NCBI GenBank assembly: GCA_965216425.1
Contig: CBDCFV010000005.1
Span: 992,001 to 1,056,000 of the forward strand
Direction of reading: 5' to 3'
DNA: 64,000 nt
Origin: CBDCFV01 sp965216425
Lineage (GTDB): Bacteria > Chloroflexota > Dehalococcoidia > Lucifugimonadales > UBA3495
In this document: positions 7,843 to 16,418 of the stretch, piece after piece
Layout: every line of letters begins with the position of its first letter
Numbering within the stretch: position 1 is the stretch's first letter
Program-made: the position numbers and the translations under genes
The notes under the pieces: model-generated
What the model was told of the DNA's origin: nothing
Seen by the model: the letters and a program-made list of their open reading frames with translations, nothing else
Databases searched by the model: none

Positions 7843-9024
7843 CTAACGAACGTTAACAACGTTGTTTGCGAGGCATCCCACGCAGTCTGCGAGGGCGGGT
7901 GTATCTACCAAAGCGCGGAGGAATACTCCGCGCGCTCCGTTGATGTCGCGTTCAACGGTGACGCCGTCTTGACCGGTGATGTAGCGGGCTCCACCCAGCT
8001 TGTTCACTATCTCTCCGCTCCAGCTGCAGGTCTTACTTGTATACGCTTCGTTGGTCAGGAGCACCTTGGCCCCTGTCTGGTACGCTTTCCACAGTAGGAA
8101 CCTCTGGAACCGGTAGTGAGCGAAGGTGAGAAGGGAACGTACGCTTTTGCTTCGTAGTTTTCGGCCTCCTTTCTTTGACATGTCCTGGGTCTCGAAGGTG
8201 GGCAGCAGGATGAGGTCGAAGTCGTCGACTAGGAACCGTGCTGTTTGGTGATGGAGTTCATCTACCAGGTTGCGAATGCGGTTGCGCATCCTGTCGGCAG
8301 CCTTCTGCATGTTGCGGCGTTTGGTCCTGGGCGCCTTGGCGGTTTTGCTTATGAGGTTGTCCAAGTGTTGGCAGAGGCGTTGGATTCTGCCGAAGGCGCC
8401 TTGGGCTATGTGTCCGGCGTCTGTTTCTGAGAACCAGGTGATGAACGTCCTTATGCCCGGGTCCAGGGCAACTACGCGGTCCCATTCTCTGCTGGCCTGT
8501 TGCTCCAGGTCCGGGTTGTACTGGATTGATGCGGACAGGTGGTATTGTCCGTTGTGGAGTGTGAGGCGGGAGTCCCCGTGGTTGCCGGGTGGTTGTTCCG
8601 CCATTTTGAGGTTGCCCAGGAGTCTGGGATATACACCGTTTTGAAACACTGCCTTCGCTGGGATGAAGCAGTTCTGGCGTGGGTTCCTGCGGCTTCTGAA
8701 TCCTGGAATTGCGAATTCCTGGTCGGTCCTCAGTCCTTGGGCTTGGTCCTGTTTGAGGCTGGCGTTGTATTTTTTGGCGTTGCTTACGGCTTTGCAGGCG
8801 TCCCGGACTGCGATGCTTTTGACTTGGTAGGGTGCGGGTTGGAGCCGGAGAGGGGTGGCTTTGATGATGGATGTTTTGATCTTTTTCCAACTGGCGGTGG
8901 TGCCAGGTTCGCGCAGGGTTTCGATGGTCTTGTTGTAGCACCACCGTGCGGCGTCGAGCCAGAGCTTAATCGTTTGTCTCTGTTTCCTGCCGGGGTAGAG
9001 TCTGGTCTTGCTGGATTGCTTTAC
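7843..9024 (-). CDS. tnpB: IS607-type TnpB, RNA-guided RuvC nuclease family (start unresolved)
   Basis: The C-terminal half has the three RuvC-type acidic positions: VVALDPGIRTF, LLPTFETQDM and ERDINGARG. LLPTFE and KLGG are typical of the IS607/Fanzor-like branch. The zinc ribbon is altered: TSKTCSWSG replaces the usual CxxC, and the second cysteine pair is missing. No ATG, GTG or TTG is found near the conserved beginning (VKQSSKTRLYPGRK, codon at 9024). The only in-frame ATG is at 9312, deep inside tnpA, so the listed start is only the edge of similarity. TnpB proteins are homing or nickase-like guides rather than the transposase. Confidence 0.78.
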   Translation of the reverse strand, partial: VKQSSKTRLYPGRKQRQTIKLWLDAARWCYNKTIETLREPGTTASWKKIKTSIIKATPLRLQPAPYQVKSIAVRDACKAVSNAKKYNASLKQDQAQGLRTDQEFAIPGFRSRRNPRQNCFIPAKAVFQNGVYPRLLGNLKMAEQPPGNHGDSRLTLHNGQYHLSASIQYNPDLEQQASREWDRVVALDPGIRTFITWFSETDAGHIAQGAFGRIQRLCQHLDNLISKTAKAPRTKRRNMQKAADRMRNRIRNLVDELHHQTARFLVDDFDLILLPTFETQDMSKKGGRKLRSKSVRSLLTFAHYRFQRFLLWKAYQTGAKVLLTNEAYTSKTCSWSGEIVNKLGGARYITGQDGVTVERDINGARGVFLRALVDTPALADCVGCLANNVVNVR

Positions 9025-9559
9025 GGTAGCGGCGGAGTCCGTGGAGTCGGCAAGAGAAGGTATGGAGGATGGCGAGAATATCCTGGGTAAGTTCGGACTC
9101 GGGGCTTGCGTCCTGGTTATTGAGAACCAGGATAGTTCCTCCGTTTTGGTGTGTAAGCCATTCGATGAGTTCGAAGCCGAACCGCGCGAGGCGGTCGCGG
9201 TGGGCAACCACAATGCGGAGCTTAGCTCCTTGGTGAAGTCGTTCCAGTATGGAGAGCAGTCCTTTGCGTTGCCAGTTAAGGCCTCCGCCGATGTCAGTGA
9301 TGATGTTGGCATTGGGGAATTGTTCCTGCATGAATTGGACTTGTCTGAGGAGGTCGTCTTTTTGTTTGTGGGAACTGACGCGGCAGTAGCAGATGGTCTG
9401 GGGTTCGCGGGTTTTTCCGAGGAAGGCTTCTACGTCGTAGCGTCTTTGTCCTGAATTTGTTTTGAAGGAAGGGATGATACCTTGGTCTGCGTACCGTCTG
9501 AGGGTATTCTGGTGGATGCCCAAGAGGGCGGCGGCCTTTCTGCCTGGAAGGTATGCCAT
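8966..9559 (-). CDS. tnpA: IS607-type serine recombinase TnpA
   Basis: This 197-residue protein has an N-terminal MerR-type helix-turn-helix (LGIHQNTLRRYADQG at about 13-27). A small serine resolvase domain follows, with catalytic Ser62 in YCRVSSHKQK. A VVAHRDRLARFGFE segment carries the conserved arginines. It is the transposase of the element. The C-terminal half overlaps tnpB in another frame. It looks intact. Confidence 0.9.
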   Translation of the reverse strand: MAYLPGRKAAALLGIHQNTLRRYADQGIIPSFKTNSGQRRYDVEAFLGKTREPQTICYCRVSSHKQKDDLLRQVQFMQEQFPNANIITDIGGGLNWQRKGLLSILERLHQGAKLRIVVAHRDRLARFGFELIEWLTHQNGGTILVLNNQDASPESELTQDILAILHTFSCRLHGLRRYRKAIQQDQTLPRQETETND

Positions 9560-9742
9560 TGGGTTGTATTATCCAGTATTAGTCAACTTACTGGGTTCTA
9601 GTCTTTAGCCCTTCTCACGTTTTGCCTACTTGTACTGGCCCGGTTGAGGGTCAGCACTCTGAGGTTGACCGTCAGGTGAACACCAGCCATACTTCCGTCC
9701 AAGCGATACCTAACCGACACACTGGCGCAGCGAGGGTCCGAC

Positions 9743-10921
9743 ATGGTCAAAGAAGTGTATTTCTTCACCGAGATGGGCTACACCGATTACTCCCAGGACG
9801 AGGCCCAACGCTTGGGGTACAACAACCTGATGTTCCCCAACGAGCAGTTCCGCCCGGAGAAAGCCCAGGAACTCTATGGGATGTACTTCGAGGAGTTACA
9901 GTACTGCACGGAAGCGGGTTTCGACGGGGTGATGATCAATGAGCATCACAACAACCCCTTGTGCATGATGCCGTCGGTCAATGTCATCGGTTCTGTGCTG
10001 GCCAGCACCACCAAGAAGGGCAAGATAGTATTTCTGGGCAACGTATTGCCCATTCACGAGAACCCGTTGCGGGTGGCTGAAGAGATCGCCATGATCGACA
10101 TCCTGTCCGGCGGACGCGTAGTGTGCGGGTTCGTCCGGGGCATCGGCCAGGAGAGCATGGCCACCAATACCAACCCCATCTACAACCGGGAGAGGTTCGA
10201 CGAAGCGCACAACGTCATCATCAAGGCTTGGACCACTCCCGGTCCCTTCCGTTACGAAGGCAAGCACTACCACTACCGGATCGTCAACCCGTGGGTAATG
10301 CCGCTGCAGAAGCCTCACCCGCCTGTGTGGATTCCGGGTGTAGCCTCACCGGAGTCGGTGGTTTGGGCAGCCAAGCATAAATACCCTTACATCGCGCTGG
10401 CGCCGCCGGTAAATCTTTTGAAGGACATCTACGACCTTTATGGCCGCACCGCAGAGGAAGACGGCTGGACCGCCACTCCGGAGAACCGTGGTTACGCTAT
10501 ACGGGTAGCTGTTGCCGATTCGGACGAACGTGCTTACGAAGAGGGAAAGAACTTCTACTGGCAACTGGGAACGTCATTCGGCGTAACACCATCCCATTGG
10601 CTTGCGCCGCCCGGATACATGACCCGCGCCGCCATCCAAGGACCGCGGGAGCAGGCACGCCGCAGCGTTCAGACCGTGGTACCCGGCGGCCCAACGGTAC
10701 CATACGAGGAAGCGCAAGCCACCTCCCAGATAGTCACCGGCAACCCGGACACCGTGGTGAAGAAACTCAAGCGCTTGATTGACGTGATCGACCCAGGCTA
10801 CCTGGTGTTCTGGGGCCGGGAAGGGCACATGTCTCACGAAACGGCCATGCACGGCATCGACCTGATGTCCCAGGAAGTGATACCGGCAATAAAAGAGTAC
10901 CAGGCCCAGCGGGAGGAGTGA
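9743..10921 (+). CDS. LLM-class flavin-dependent monooxygenase
   Basis: This 392-residue luciferase-like protein has GFDGVMINEHHN, ENPLRVAEEIAMIDILSGGR and GFVRGIG, the standard family blocks. FRYEGKHYHYR and PVWIPGVASPES follow in the C-terminal part. It uses reduced flavin and oxygen on an unknown substrate. It is distantly related to the enzymes at 1-308 and 4324-5475. The ATG at 9743 has GCGAGGG upstream. It lies immediately beyond the IS607 element. Confidence 0.92.
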   Translation: MVKEVYFFTEMGYTDYSQDEAQRLGYNNLMFPNEQFRPEKAQELYGMYFEELQYCTEAGFDGVMINEHHNNPLCMMPSVNVIGSVLASTTKKGKIVFLGNVLPIHENPLRVAEEIAMIDILSGGRVVCGFVRGIGQESMATNTNPIYNRERFDEAHNVIIKAWTTPGPFRYEGKHYHYRIVNPWVMPLQKPHPPVWIPGVASPESVVWAAKHKYPYIALAPPVNLLKDIYDLYGRTAEEDGWTATPENRGYAIRVAVADSDERAYEEGKNFYWQLGTSFGVTPSHWLAPPGYMTRAAIQGPREQARRSVQTVVPGGPTVPYEEAQATSQIVTGNPDTVVKKLKRLIDVIDPGYLVFWGREGHMSHETAMHGIDLMSQEVIPAIKEYQAQREE

Positions 10922-10970
10922 GTCAGCCGTTAAGGAAGTTGCCGGCCCAAATGAAGAGTAGAAAGCTCCG

Positions 10971-11249
10971 CTAGCCGGTGACGAAGCTGTTGACGACAAC
11001 GGCGACGACCAAGGCGCCCCCGATGCCCAGCACTGCGAAAAAGAGGCGATCTATCCGGCGGTAGACATCCCCGAAATCGGACCGCATCTCAGAACGCACT
11101 TCCCGTATTTCGGAACGCACATCTTGCAACCCGACCTGTAGTTCACGCTGGCCCTCCAGGAGAGCGACGGTGTCGCCTTCCAATCGTCCGATGGCACGCC
11201 ATATTTCAGCCGCGTCAAGTACTATGTTGTCCGATTCGCCGGTTGTCAT
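10971..11249 (-). CDS. Small coiled-coil protein with C-terminal membrane anchor
   Basis: This 92-residue protein begins MTTGESDNIVLDAAEIW, has a coiled-coil core (VRSEIREVRSEMRSDF, about 44-60) and ends in one hydrophobic helix (FFAVLGIGGALVVAVVV). The layout matches the 3943-4260 protein, so the two are probable paralogues. GATGAGGG precedes the ATG. The function is unknown. It is convergent with the LLM gene. Confidence 0.72.
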   Translation of the reverse strand: MTTGESDNIVLDAAEIWRAIGRLEGDTVALLEGQRELQVGLQDVRSEIREVRSEMRSDFGDVYRRIDRLFFAVLGIGGALVVAVVVNSFVTG

Positions 11250-11560
11250 CCCTCATCTTCCCCAAGGTCCGGTGCGCCATAATTTCGCCGACAATCCGCC
11301 ATATCCATAATCGTACACCGGGGTTTGGCCTAACTCAAATTTGTTATTTCCAAGGAAATTCGATCAGCCCTGCCGGACTACGCTCCTTTCAATTTACGAT
11401 TTACCGGGTCACGGCTTACCGGGCGTGATATACTTTTCCGGCAACTTGACGGAATGCGACACCTTCCCCAAGACATCAACGGCCACACCCTGCCTGGAAC
11501 TGCACTAACGACCATCCCAGAGCACATGGGAGCAAGCGGGCCGTTGGAGGCGCGCCCATA
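11250..11560. other. Intergenic gap of about 310 bp before the MFS gene
   Basis: No gene is visible. The only possible signal is an extended -10 box TGATATACT at 11426-11434 on the plus strand without a clear -35, about 125 nt before the MFS start. The rest shows no repeats or RNA gene. Confidence 0.4.
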
Positions 11561-12985
11561 GTGACTATTGCCGGCTTTCTCCTCCTGGGGTCCGGGTTTT
11601 TCCTCATAACCCTGGTCATTGTCCCTGAGATTACCCACAGGCTTCGGACAGGCACTTTTTACAGCCGGACGCCCATCTACTACGGCTGGATTGTGCTGCT
11701 TACGGGAGCATTGGGGGCCTTTGCCGCCGTCAGTGTAGCTGGGGCAGTGCTGGGAGGGCTTCAGTCCCTGATTTCCGACGACACGGGCTGGAGCCGGGCA
11801 TCCATTGGTTTCACGGCCACTGCCGGCGTTTGGATGTCCGGCGTGACTGCGCCTTTGCTGGGTCCGTTTGCCGACCGTTGGGGGCCGCGGTGGCTCATGC
11901 CCTTGGGGACCATATTCCTGGGCTTGTGTATGGTCGCCCTCGGCGGAGTCAACGCCGTTTGGCAATTCTTCTTAATTGCCCTGTTGGCCCGCGCGATAGG
12001 ACAGCCGATATTCATCGGGCTTCTGCCCCGGACCATGGCAGTGAATTTCTTTCAGCGTCGCCGCAACCTGGCCCTTGCTTTCACGTCGCTGGTAAGACCA
12101 GTCGCCAGCGCCATCAACATCCAAGTCATACTGGCCATAGCGGCGTCCAAAGGCTGGCGGGCCGGGTTTCGCTATCTGGGATTTGTTACGCTGGTCCTGA
12201 CCATTCCCATATTTCTGGTCGTGCGGCGCCGTCCTGAAGACATCGGCTTATTGCCGGATGGTGACAAATCCGACGGCGCGTCCCGCCGTAGTCCTGGCCC
12301 CAGTGCCACTCAAGTCCCGCAACGGCCTCAACAGCCCTCCGGGCCAAGCCAACCCGTAAATGAATGGACAGCCCGCCAAGCCATGGGCACCACCGCCTTC
12401 TGGTTGGTGTCGGCTTCAACGTTCCTGGTCTTGGCGGCGGCTTCGGGAATCGGCTTCAATATGGTGCCGTACTTCATAGAAACAGGCGGACTGTCCACAA
12501 CCCAAGCCGCGACTGTACTGAGCGCCAGTACGCTTTTGTCTCTTTGCAACTTGGGGTGGGGATTTCTTGCAGACAAGTTTTCACCGCGTCAAATAACCCT
12601 GTGCGGCTACCTCACAACGCTGGGAACACTGTTCTACATGTTCACGGTGAACAACCTGGCGTCCGCCTGGATATTCGGCGTTACTTGGGGGGTATTCAGT
12701 TCTGCGAGCGATGCCCTGGTCTCAATGATCATGGCCCAATACTACGGCCGCAGTTCTTATGGGACCATCATGGGCGCGTTGCGGCCTTTCGAAGCCGCCG
12801 GCCTGGGCGTAGGGCAAAGCCTTGGGGCACTGATCTACGACTTCACCGGCAGCTATCGTCTGCTCATTGTCATCTCGGTGGTGTTTTACGTCACCGCGGC
12901 TGTGTTGATATTCCTGGCCCGTCCGCCTACCGCCCGTCGCGAGGCCCCCTCTCCGCCAGCGCAGGAAGCGACTTTGACAGCGTAA
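11561..12985 (+). CDS. MFS transporter, copy 1
   Basis: This 474-residue protein has about 12 hydrophobic helices, the MFS loop motif after helix 2 as GPFADRWGPRW, and a central hydrophilic Pro-rich loop (about 245-275). It is paralogous to the MFS at 14567, sharing YYGW near the first helix, RRRPEDIGLLPDGD and the FRPFEA/LRPFEA segment. The resemblance is to monocarboxylate/oxalate-formate-type carriers, so organic-acid uptake is a guess. It starts at a GTG with extra N-terminal residues relative to copy 2; the true start may be internal. Confidence 0.9.
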   Translation: MTIAGFLLLGSGFFLITLVIVPEITHRLRTGTFYSRTPIYYGWIVLLTGALGAFAAVSVAGAVLGGLQSLISDDTGWSRASIGFTATAGVWMSGVTAPLLGPFADRWGPRWLMPLGTIFLGLCMVALGGVNAVWQFFLIALLARAIGQPIFIGLLPRTMAVNFFQRRRNLALAFTSLVRPVASAINIQVILAIAASKGWRAGFRYLGFVTLVLTIPIFLVVRRRPEDIGLLPDGDKSDGASRRSPGPSATQVPQRPQQPSGPSQPVNEWTARQAMGTTAFWLVSASTFLVLAAASGIGFNMVPYFIETGGLSTTQAATVLSASTLLSLCNLGWGFLADKFSPRQITLCGYLTTLGTLFYMFTVNNLASAWIFGVTWGVFSSASDALVSMIMAQYYGRSSYGTIMGALRPFEAAGLGVGQSLGALIYDFTGSYRLLIVISVVFYVTAAVLIFLARPPTARREAPSPPAQEATLTA

Positions 12986-12996
12986 GCCTGTCCGGG

Positions 12997-14436
12997 TCAG
13001 GCGATGGCGGCCTCAATTCCGATCATAGTGGCAATTTCCGGGGTATTGGAAACGGCGGGCTCCCATGCTTTAGCGACCGATGCAAAACTTGACTTGGCTC
13101 CATCCCCCTGGCCTTGCGACGCCTGCACTCGGCCCAACCAGAAAGTGTCACGAACTGAGTCGCGCTGGTTCAGCCTGCTCCGCAGAATTTTCTCCGCCTT
13201 CTTCCATTCTTCGGCACGGATATAGGTCTCGAGCATCGTGTCTTCAAATACCTCGCGCTGGGCGTGACTGCCGCCAATGCGCACCAATTGGGAGAACATC
13301 GGCTCCATCAGGCACACCGCACCGGCGTAGTCCTCACGGGCGAAGGCGTCAATCCCCCGCACCAGCGGGAGGACGATGTCCTTGGTAAAGGAGTCTCCTC
13401 CATTGGCGATTTTTCGCAGCCGGTCGATCATGCGGGCCATCAATTCATGTTCGCCGCTGCCAGCGAAGGCCAACGCGGCGTGAGCGTCCCTGAAAGCGAC
13501 GCCCGCGCGCTCGGCGGCCGGGGCTGCCAGCACGAGCACCTCGTCCCAAGGCTTGGCTGGAGGGACGCCGCTGTACATCTGCAAACGCCACATCAACGAG
13601 GCGCTGTCGTTCAACGTAGCCATAGCCTTTGAGACCACCGATGGACGGATGAAGTTCTCGTAACGGTCCAAGGTCTCCTGATACTTGCCCAGAGCCAACT
13701 CAAACAATGCCAAGTGCCAGGACAAGTGAACGTAGGATGACGCGGGCGAGTCGAACCCGCGCAGCCAACCTCCCAGGAAATCTTCACCGGTGGCGGCATC
13801 GCCCTGCTCGAAGTGGACATGAGTCATGGAGTGGCAAGCCACTGCATTGGTGGGGTTGATGTCCAAGGACGTCTGAGCGTATCTCATGGCGTCATCCAGT
13901 TGTCCCGTCTCATGATGTGCGAAGGCGTATTCAGCCAGGAAAGCCCAATCGTCCATACAGTGGGGCGCGACTCCCCTCAGCAAAGCCAAGTATTCGGATG
14001 GGAAATCAGGAGCACCGGCGCCGCTGCACCCCAGCATGTACAAGCGGTGCGCCAGCCGCATCAGCAACCCGTCGGTGGGGAACTCGGCCAGATGTTCTTT
14101 GATCAAGGCTATGGCAGCGCGACCCTTGCCGTTGATCCAATGGTTCACAGCCTCGATTTGCTGCTGCTCACGTCTGGTAATCCCGGCAGTCAGCTTCAAG
14201 GCACAGTCCATGGCCTGCCTGGCCTCGTCGGGCCGAGCTTTTTGCTGCTCGAAATAGGCCAAGCTCGCGTGGGCCATAGCGAACCCTTCATCCAGCTCGA
14301 TGGCCTCCTGGAATTTCAACTCCGGACCATGGTTTTGAGACAGAAGCCTGTCCATGCCTTCCTGCCAAGCTTCCGCAGCGACCACTGAACTCGTGCTGAG
14401 GCCCATCCCGAAACGGTCTTTAATCTGACTTTGCAT
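12997..14436 (-). CDS. TPR-repeat protein (TTC38-like)
   Basis: This 479-residue all-helical protein has several tetratricopeptide units, for example FAMAHASLAYFEQQKARPDEA and WAFLAEYAFAHHETGQLDDA. Its HLSWHLALFELALGKYQ block and overall length fit the TTC38 family, known in eukaryotes and bacteria without a clear biochemical role. It sits between two paralogous MFS genes, convergent with the first and divergent from the second, so shared control with the second transporter is possible. Confidence 0.8.
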   Translation of the reverse strand: MQSQIKDRFGMGLSTSSVVAAEAWQEGMDRLLSQNHGPELKFQEAIELDEGFAMAHASLAYFEQQKARPDEARQAMDCALKLTAGITRREQQQIEAVNHWINGKGRAAIALIKEHLAEFPTDGLLMRLAHRLYMLGCSGAGAPDFPSEYLALLRGVAPHCMDDWAFLAEYAFAHHETGQLDDAMRYAQTSLDINPTNAVACHSMTHVHFEQGDAATGEDFLGGWLRGFDSPASSYVHLSWHLALFELALGKYQETLDRYENFIRPSVVSKAMATLNDSASLMWRLQMYSGVPPAKPWDEVLVLAAPAAERAGVAFRDAHAALAFAGSGEHELMARMIDRLRKIANGGDSFTKDIVLPLVRGIDAFAREDYAGAVCLMEPMFSQLVRIGGSHAQREVFEDTMLETYIRAEEWKKAEKILRSRLNQRDSVRDTFWLGRVQASQGQGDGAKSSFASVAKAWEPAVSNTPEIATMIGIEAAIA

Positions 14437-14566
14437 CCCAACCCCCCGTTAGTTGGTAAGATGTACCGTCGCCATCAACAGGCGACGTTCTGTTGTCTGA
14501 TCATTATAGCCCAATGCGCCGCGTCTGGTTCATGCCGGAATGCTATGGTCAAGGAGTAAGTCCGCT

Positions 14567-15883
14567 TTGCAGATTCCCATGGTCGAACGTATACGCAATT
14601 GGAGGCCACCGACGCCGTTTTACTACGGCTGGCTGGTGATCTTTACCGGGGCTTTCGGAAACTTCGTGGCCACCAGCGTGGCCGGCGTGGTGCTGGGAGG
14701 TATACAGGGGCTGATTACCAGAGACATGGGTTGGAGTAGAATCACCATAGGGGCCACCGCCACTGCGGGCGTATGGATCACGGGAGTGACTGCGCCCATC
14801 GCAGGGAAGCTGACCGACCGCTACGGCGCACGCTGGTTGATGCCGATGGGGACATTACTCACGGGGCTTTGCCTTTATTCCTTGGGGAACGCCACCCGCT
14901 TATGGCAGTTCGTCGTCCTGGCAATATTGGGACGGGCGATCAGCCAGCCCCTCCTCATAGGCGTAGTGCCGCGGACCCTGGCCGTCAATTTCTTCCTGCG
15001 AAGACGCAACACCGCGCTGGCCTTGATCGGGATGTTCAGGCCGATTGGGGCCTCCATCAACATTCAAGTTATTTCCACCATCGCCGAATTTCAAGGCTGG
15101 CGGGCCGCGTTCCGGTATTTGGGGTTGTTCAGCCTGTTGCTAACGTTGCCCATGGCCCTGGTAGTGCGGCGCAGGCCAGAGGACATCGGCCTGCTGCCCG
15201 ACGGCGACCACACTCAAAGCGTACCCATTGCCCACGACACAGCGTCCACCAGTCCGGCGGCGTCGCAAGCGTCGGAACCAGACTGGACAGCAAGTGAGGC
15301 ATGGCGCACAAAGGCCTACTGGATACTGGCGATAACCGCTCTCCTGGGGACTTCCACCAATGCGGCCGTCGGCTTCAATATCGTGCCGCACTTGGCGGAA
15401 ACGGCCCAATTGACTACCACGCAAGCTGCGGGCGTTCTGAGCCTTGGCACCTTTCTGTCGTTAAGCAATCTTGGGTGGGCCTACTTGGCTGACAGGTTCA
15501 CTCCGCAGGTATGTCTCGTTTGGGCAATGGCATTATCCGCTGGATCGATCATGTACCTTCACACCGTAGACTCATTAGTCTCGGCCTATATCTTCGGCAT
15601 ATTATGGGGTGTAACCAGCGGCACGTCCGGGGTATTAATCTCGATGGTCATCGCTCAGTTCTTCGGCCGCAACTCTTACGGGGCAATCGCAGGGACTTTC
15701 CGGCCCTTCGAAGCCGGCGGACTGGGCACGGGGCAAATCCTGGGGCCGATCATCTACAATGTATTCGGGTCTTACAAGTGGCTGTTCATCAGCATATTGC
15801 TGGGGCACATATTGGCGTCCGTCCTGGCGTTGGTGTGCCGCCCACCCCGCCCGCCTGCGCGAACTCAGGCGGTATGTGGTTGA
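14567..15883 (+). CDS. MFS transporter, copy 2
   Basis: This 438-residue, 12-helix carrier has GKLTDRYGARW as the MFS loop motif, RRRPEDIGLLPDGD before the central loop and FRPFEAGGLG in the second half. It aligns along its full length with the transporter at 11561. The TTG at 14567 is chosen because AAGGAG lies 10 nt upstream. An ATG at 14540 lacks a ribosome site and an ATG at 14579 is too far from it. It probably carries an anionic organic substrate, by family analogy. Confidence 0.9.
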   Translation: MQIPMVERIRNWRPPTPFYYGWLVIFTGAFGNFVATSVAGVVLGGIQGLITRDMGWSRITIGATATAGVWITGVTAPIAGKLTDRYGARWLMPMGTLLTGLCLYSLGNATRLWQFVVLAILGRAISQPLLIGVVPRTLAVNFFLRRRNTALALIGMFRPIGASINIQVISTIAEFQGWRAAFRYLGLFSLLLTLPMALVVRRRPEDIGLLPDGDHTQSVPIAHDTASTSPAASQASEPDWTASEAWRTKAYWILAITALLGTSTNAAVGFNIVPHLAETAQLTTTQAAGVLSLGTFLSLSNLGWAYLADRFTPQVCLVWAMALSAGSIMYLHTVDSLVSAYIFGILWGVTSGTSGVLISMVIAQFFGRNSYGAIAGTFRPFEAGGLGTGQILGPIIYNVFGSYKWLFISILLGHILASVLALVCRPPRPPARTQAVCG

Positions 15884-15891
15884 CCTCCTCG

Positions 15892-16391
15892 TCACCTCCG
15901 GCGAGAGCTAAAAACAGGATACGGCGCGTCAAACCCGTCGCGGGCAGCAACGTCGCATTCAGACCGCCGCCCGCTCCGGAAGCGGCCAGGCAATAGCCTG
16001 TTCCAGCCGCGAATCACCGGCCCCAGCAACGGCCCGCCCAGCAGCATAGTGACAACCGCCACAACGGTGGCCCCCCCAACTAGCTGTGAAGAAACGGGTA
16101 CAAAGGCCAGGCATCCTGCACTAAGAGACTATCTCAAAACAAATCAGTCTCGCTGGTTTCCTCATGTCGCTGACCGAGGCCTATAGATTCCCGCCTGCGC
16201 GGGAATGACGGGTGCCTGCGTGGGAATAACGCATTGGGTGCTGCTGCAAGTTTTGAGATAATTTCTAAATAGAAACCCGCATCCGCATAAATGATGACCT
16301 GGGTAAAACCAAAGGCAAGAACACTGAAGCACTTGGGAGCGACGGCCTTGCCCGTAATTGCCGGACCGAAGTGCAGGGGAGTGATTGGCAT
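15892..16391 (-). pseudogene. Membrane metal-dependent-hydrolase-like gene disrupted by inverted-repeat element
   Basis: From an ATG at 16391 the minus strand encodes MPITPLHFGPAITGKAV... and VLAFGFTQVII, a typical N-terminus of small YdjM/DUF4184-like membrane proteins. After about 44 residues the frame enters an inverted-repeat element (16130-16260). Beyond it another open stretch (16128 down to a TGA at 15892) encodes two hydrophobic segments, FVPVSSQLVGG and AVVTMLLGGPLLGPVIRGW, that look like the end of the same protein. The middle part appears lost. The family assignment is from memory of the N-terminal pattern. Confidence 0.6.
16130..16260. mobile_element. 131-bp inverted-repeat element inside a broken gene
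   Basis: The ends are a perfect 11-bp inverted repeat: TATCTCAAAAC at 16130-16140 and its complement at 16250-16260. Inside is the palindrome TTCCCGCCTGCGCGGGAA (16188-16205), which also occurs in both MITE copies. A second half-copy, GCCTGCGTGGGAAT, follows. No target duplication is visible. The N- and C-terminal coding parts of one gene lie on either side. Confidence 0.65.
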
Positions 16392-16418
16392 GGCTAGCCA
16401 AACGCCGCGGCGTCCCCG

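Larger units (their letters stand above)
7830..9600 (-). mobile_element. IS607-family insertion sequence (approximate ends)
   Basis: A tnpA serine recombinase gene is followed by an overlapping tnpB gene on the same strand, the defining layout of IS607 elements. Members lack terminal inverted repeats and target duplications, so the ends cannot be fixed by eye. They lie outside 7843 and 9559. An AACGTT-TAAC-AACGTT-like palindrome sits just past the tnpB stop (7849-7864). Confidence 0.8.

Noticed and set aside
8245..9454. Plus-strand frames over tnpA and tnpB.
   Set aside because: They are antisense to well-supported IS607 proteins.
16134..16401. Two overlapping minus-strand frames as intact genes.
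   Set aside because: Only the start of one encodes a real N-terminus; it then runs into an inverted-repeat element, so it is annotated as a pseudogene.
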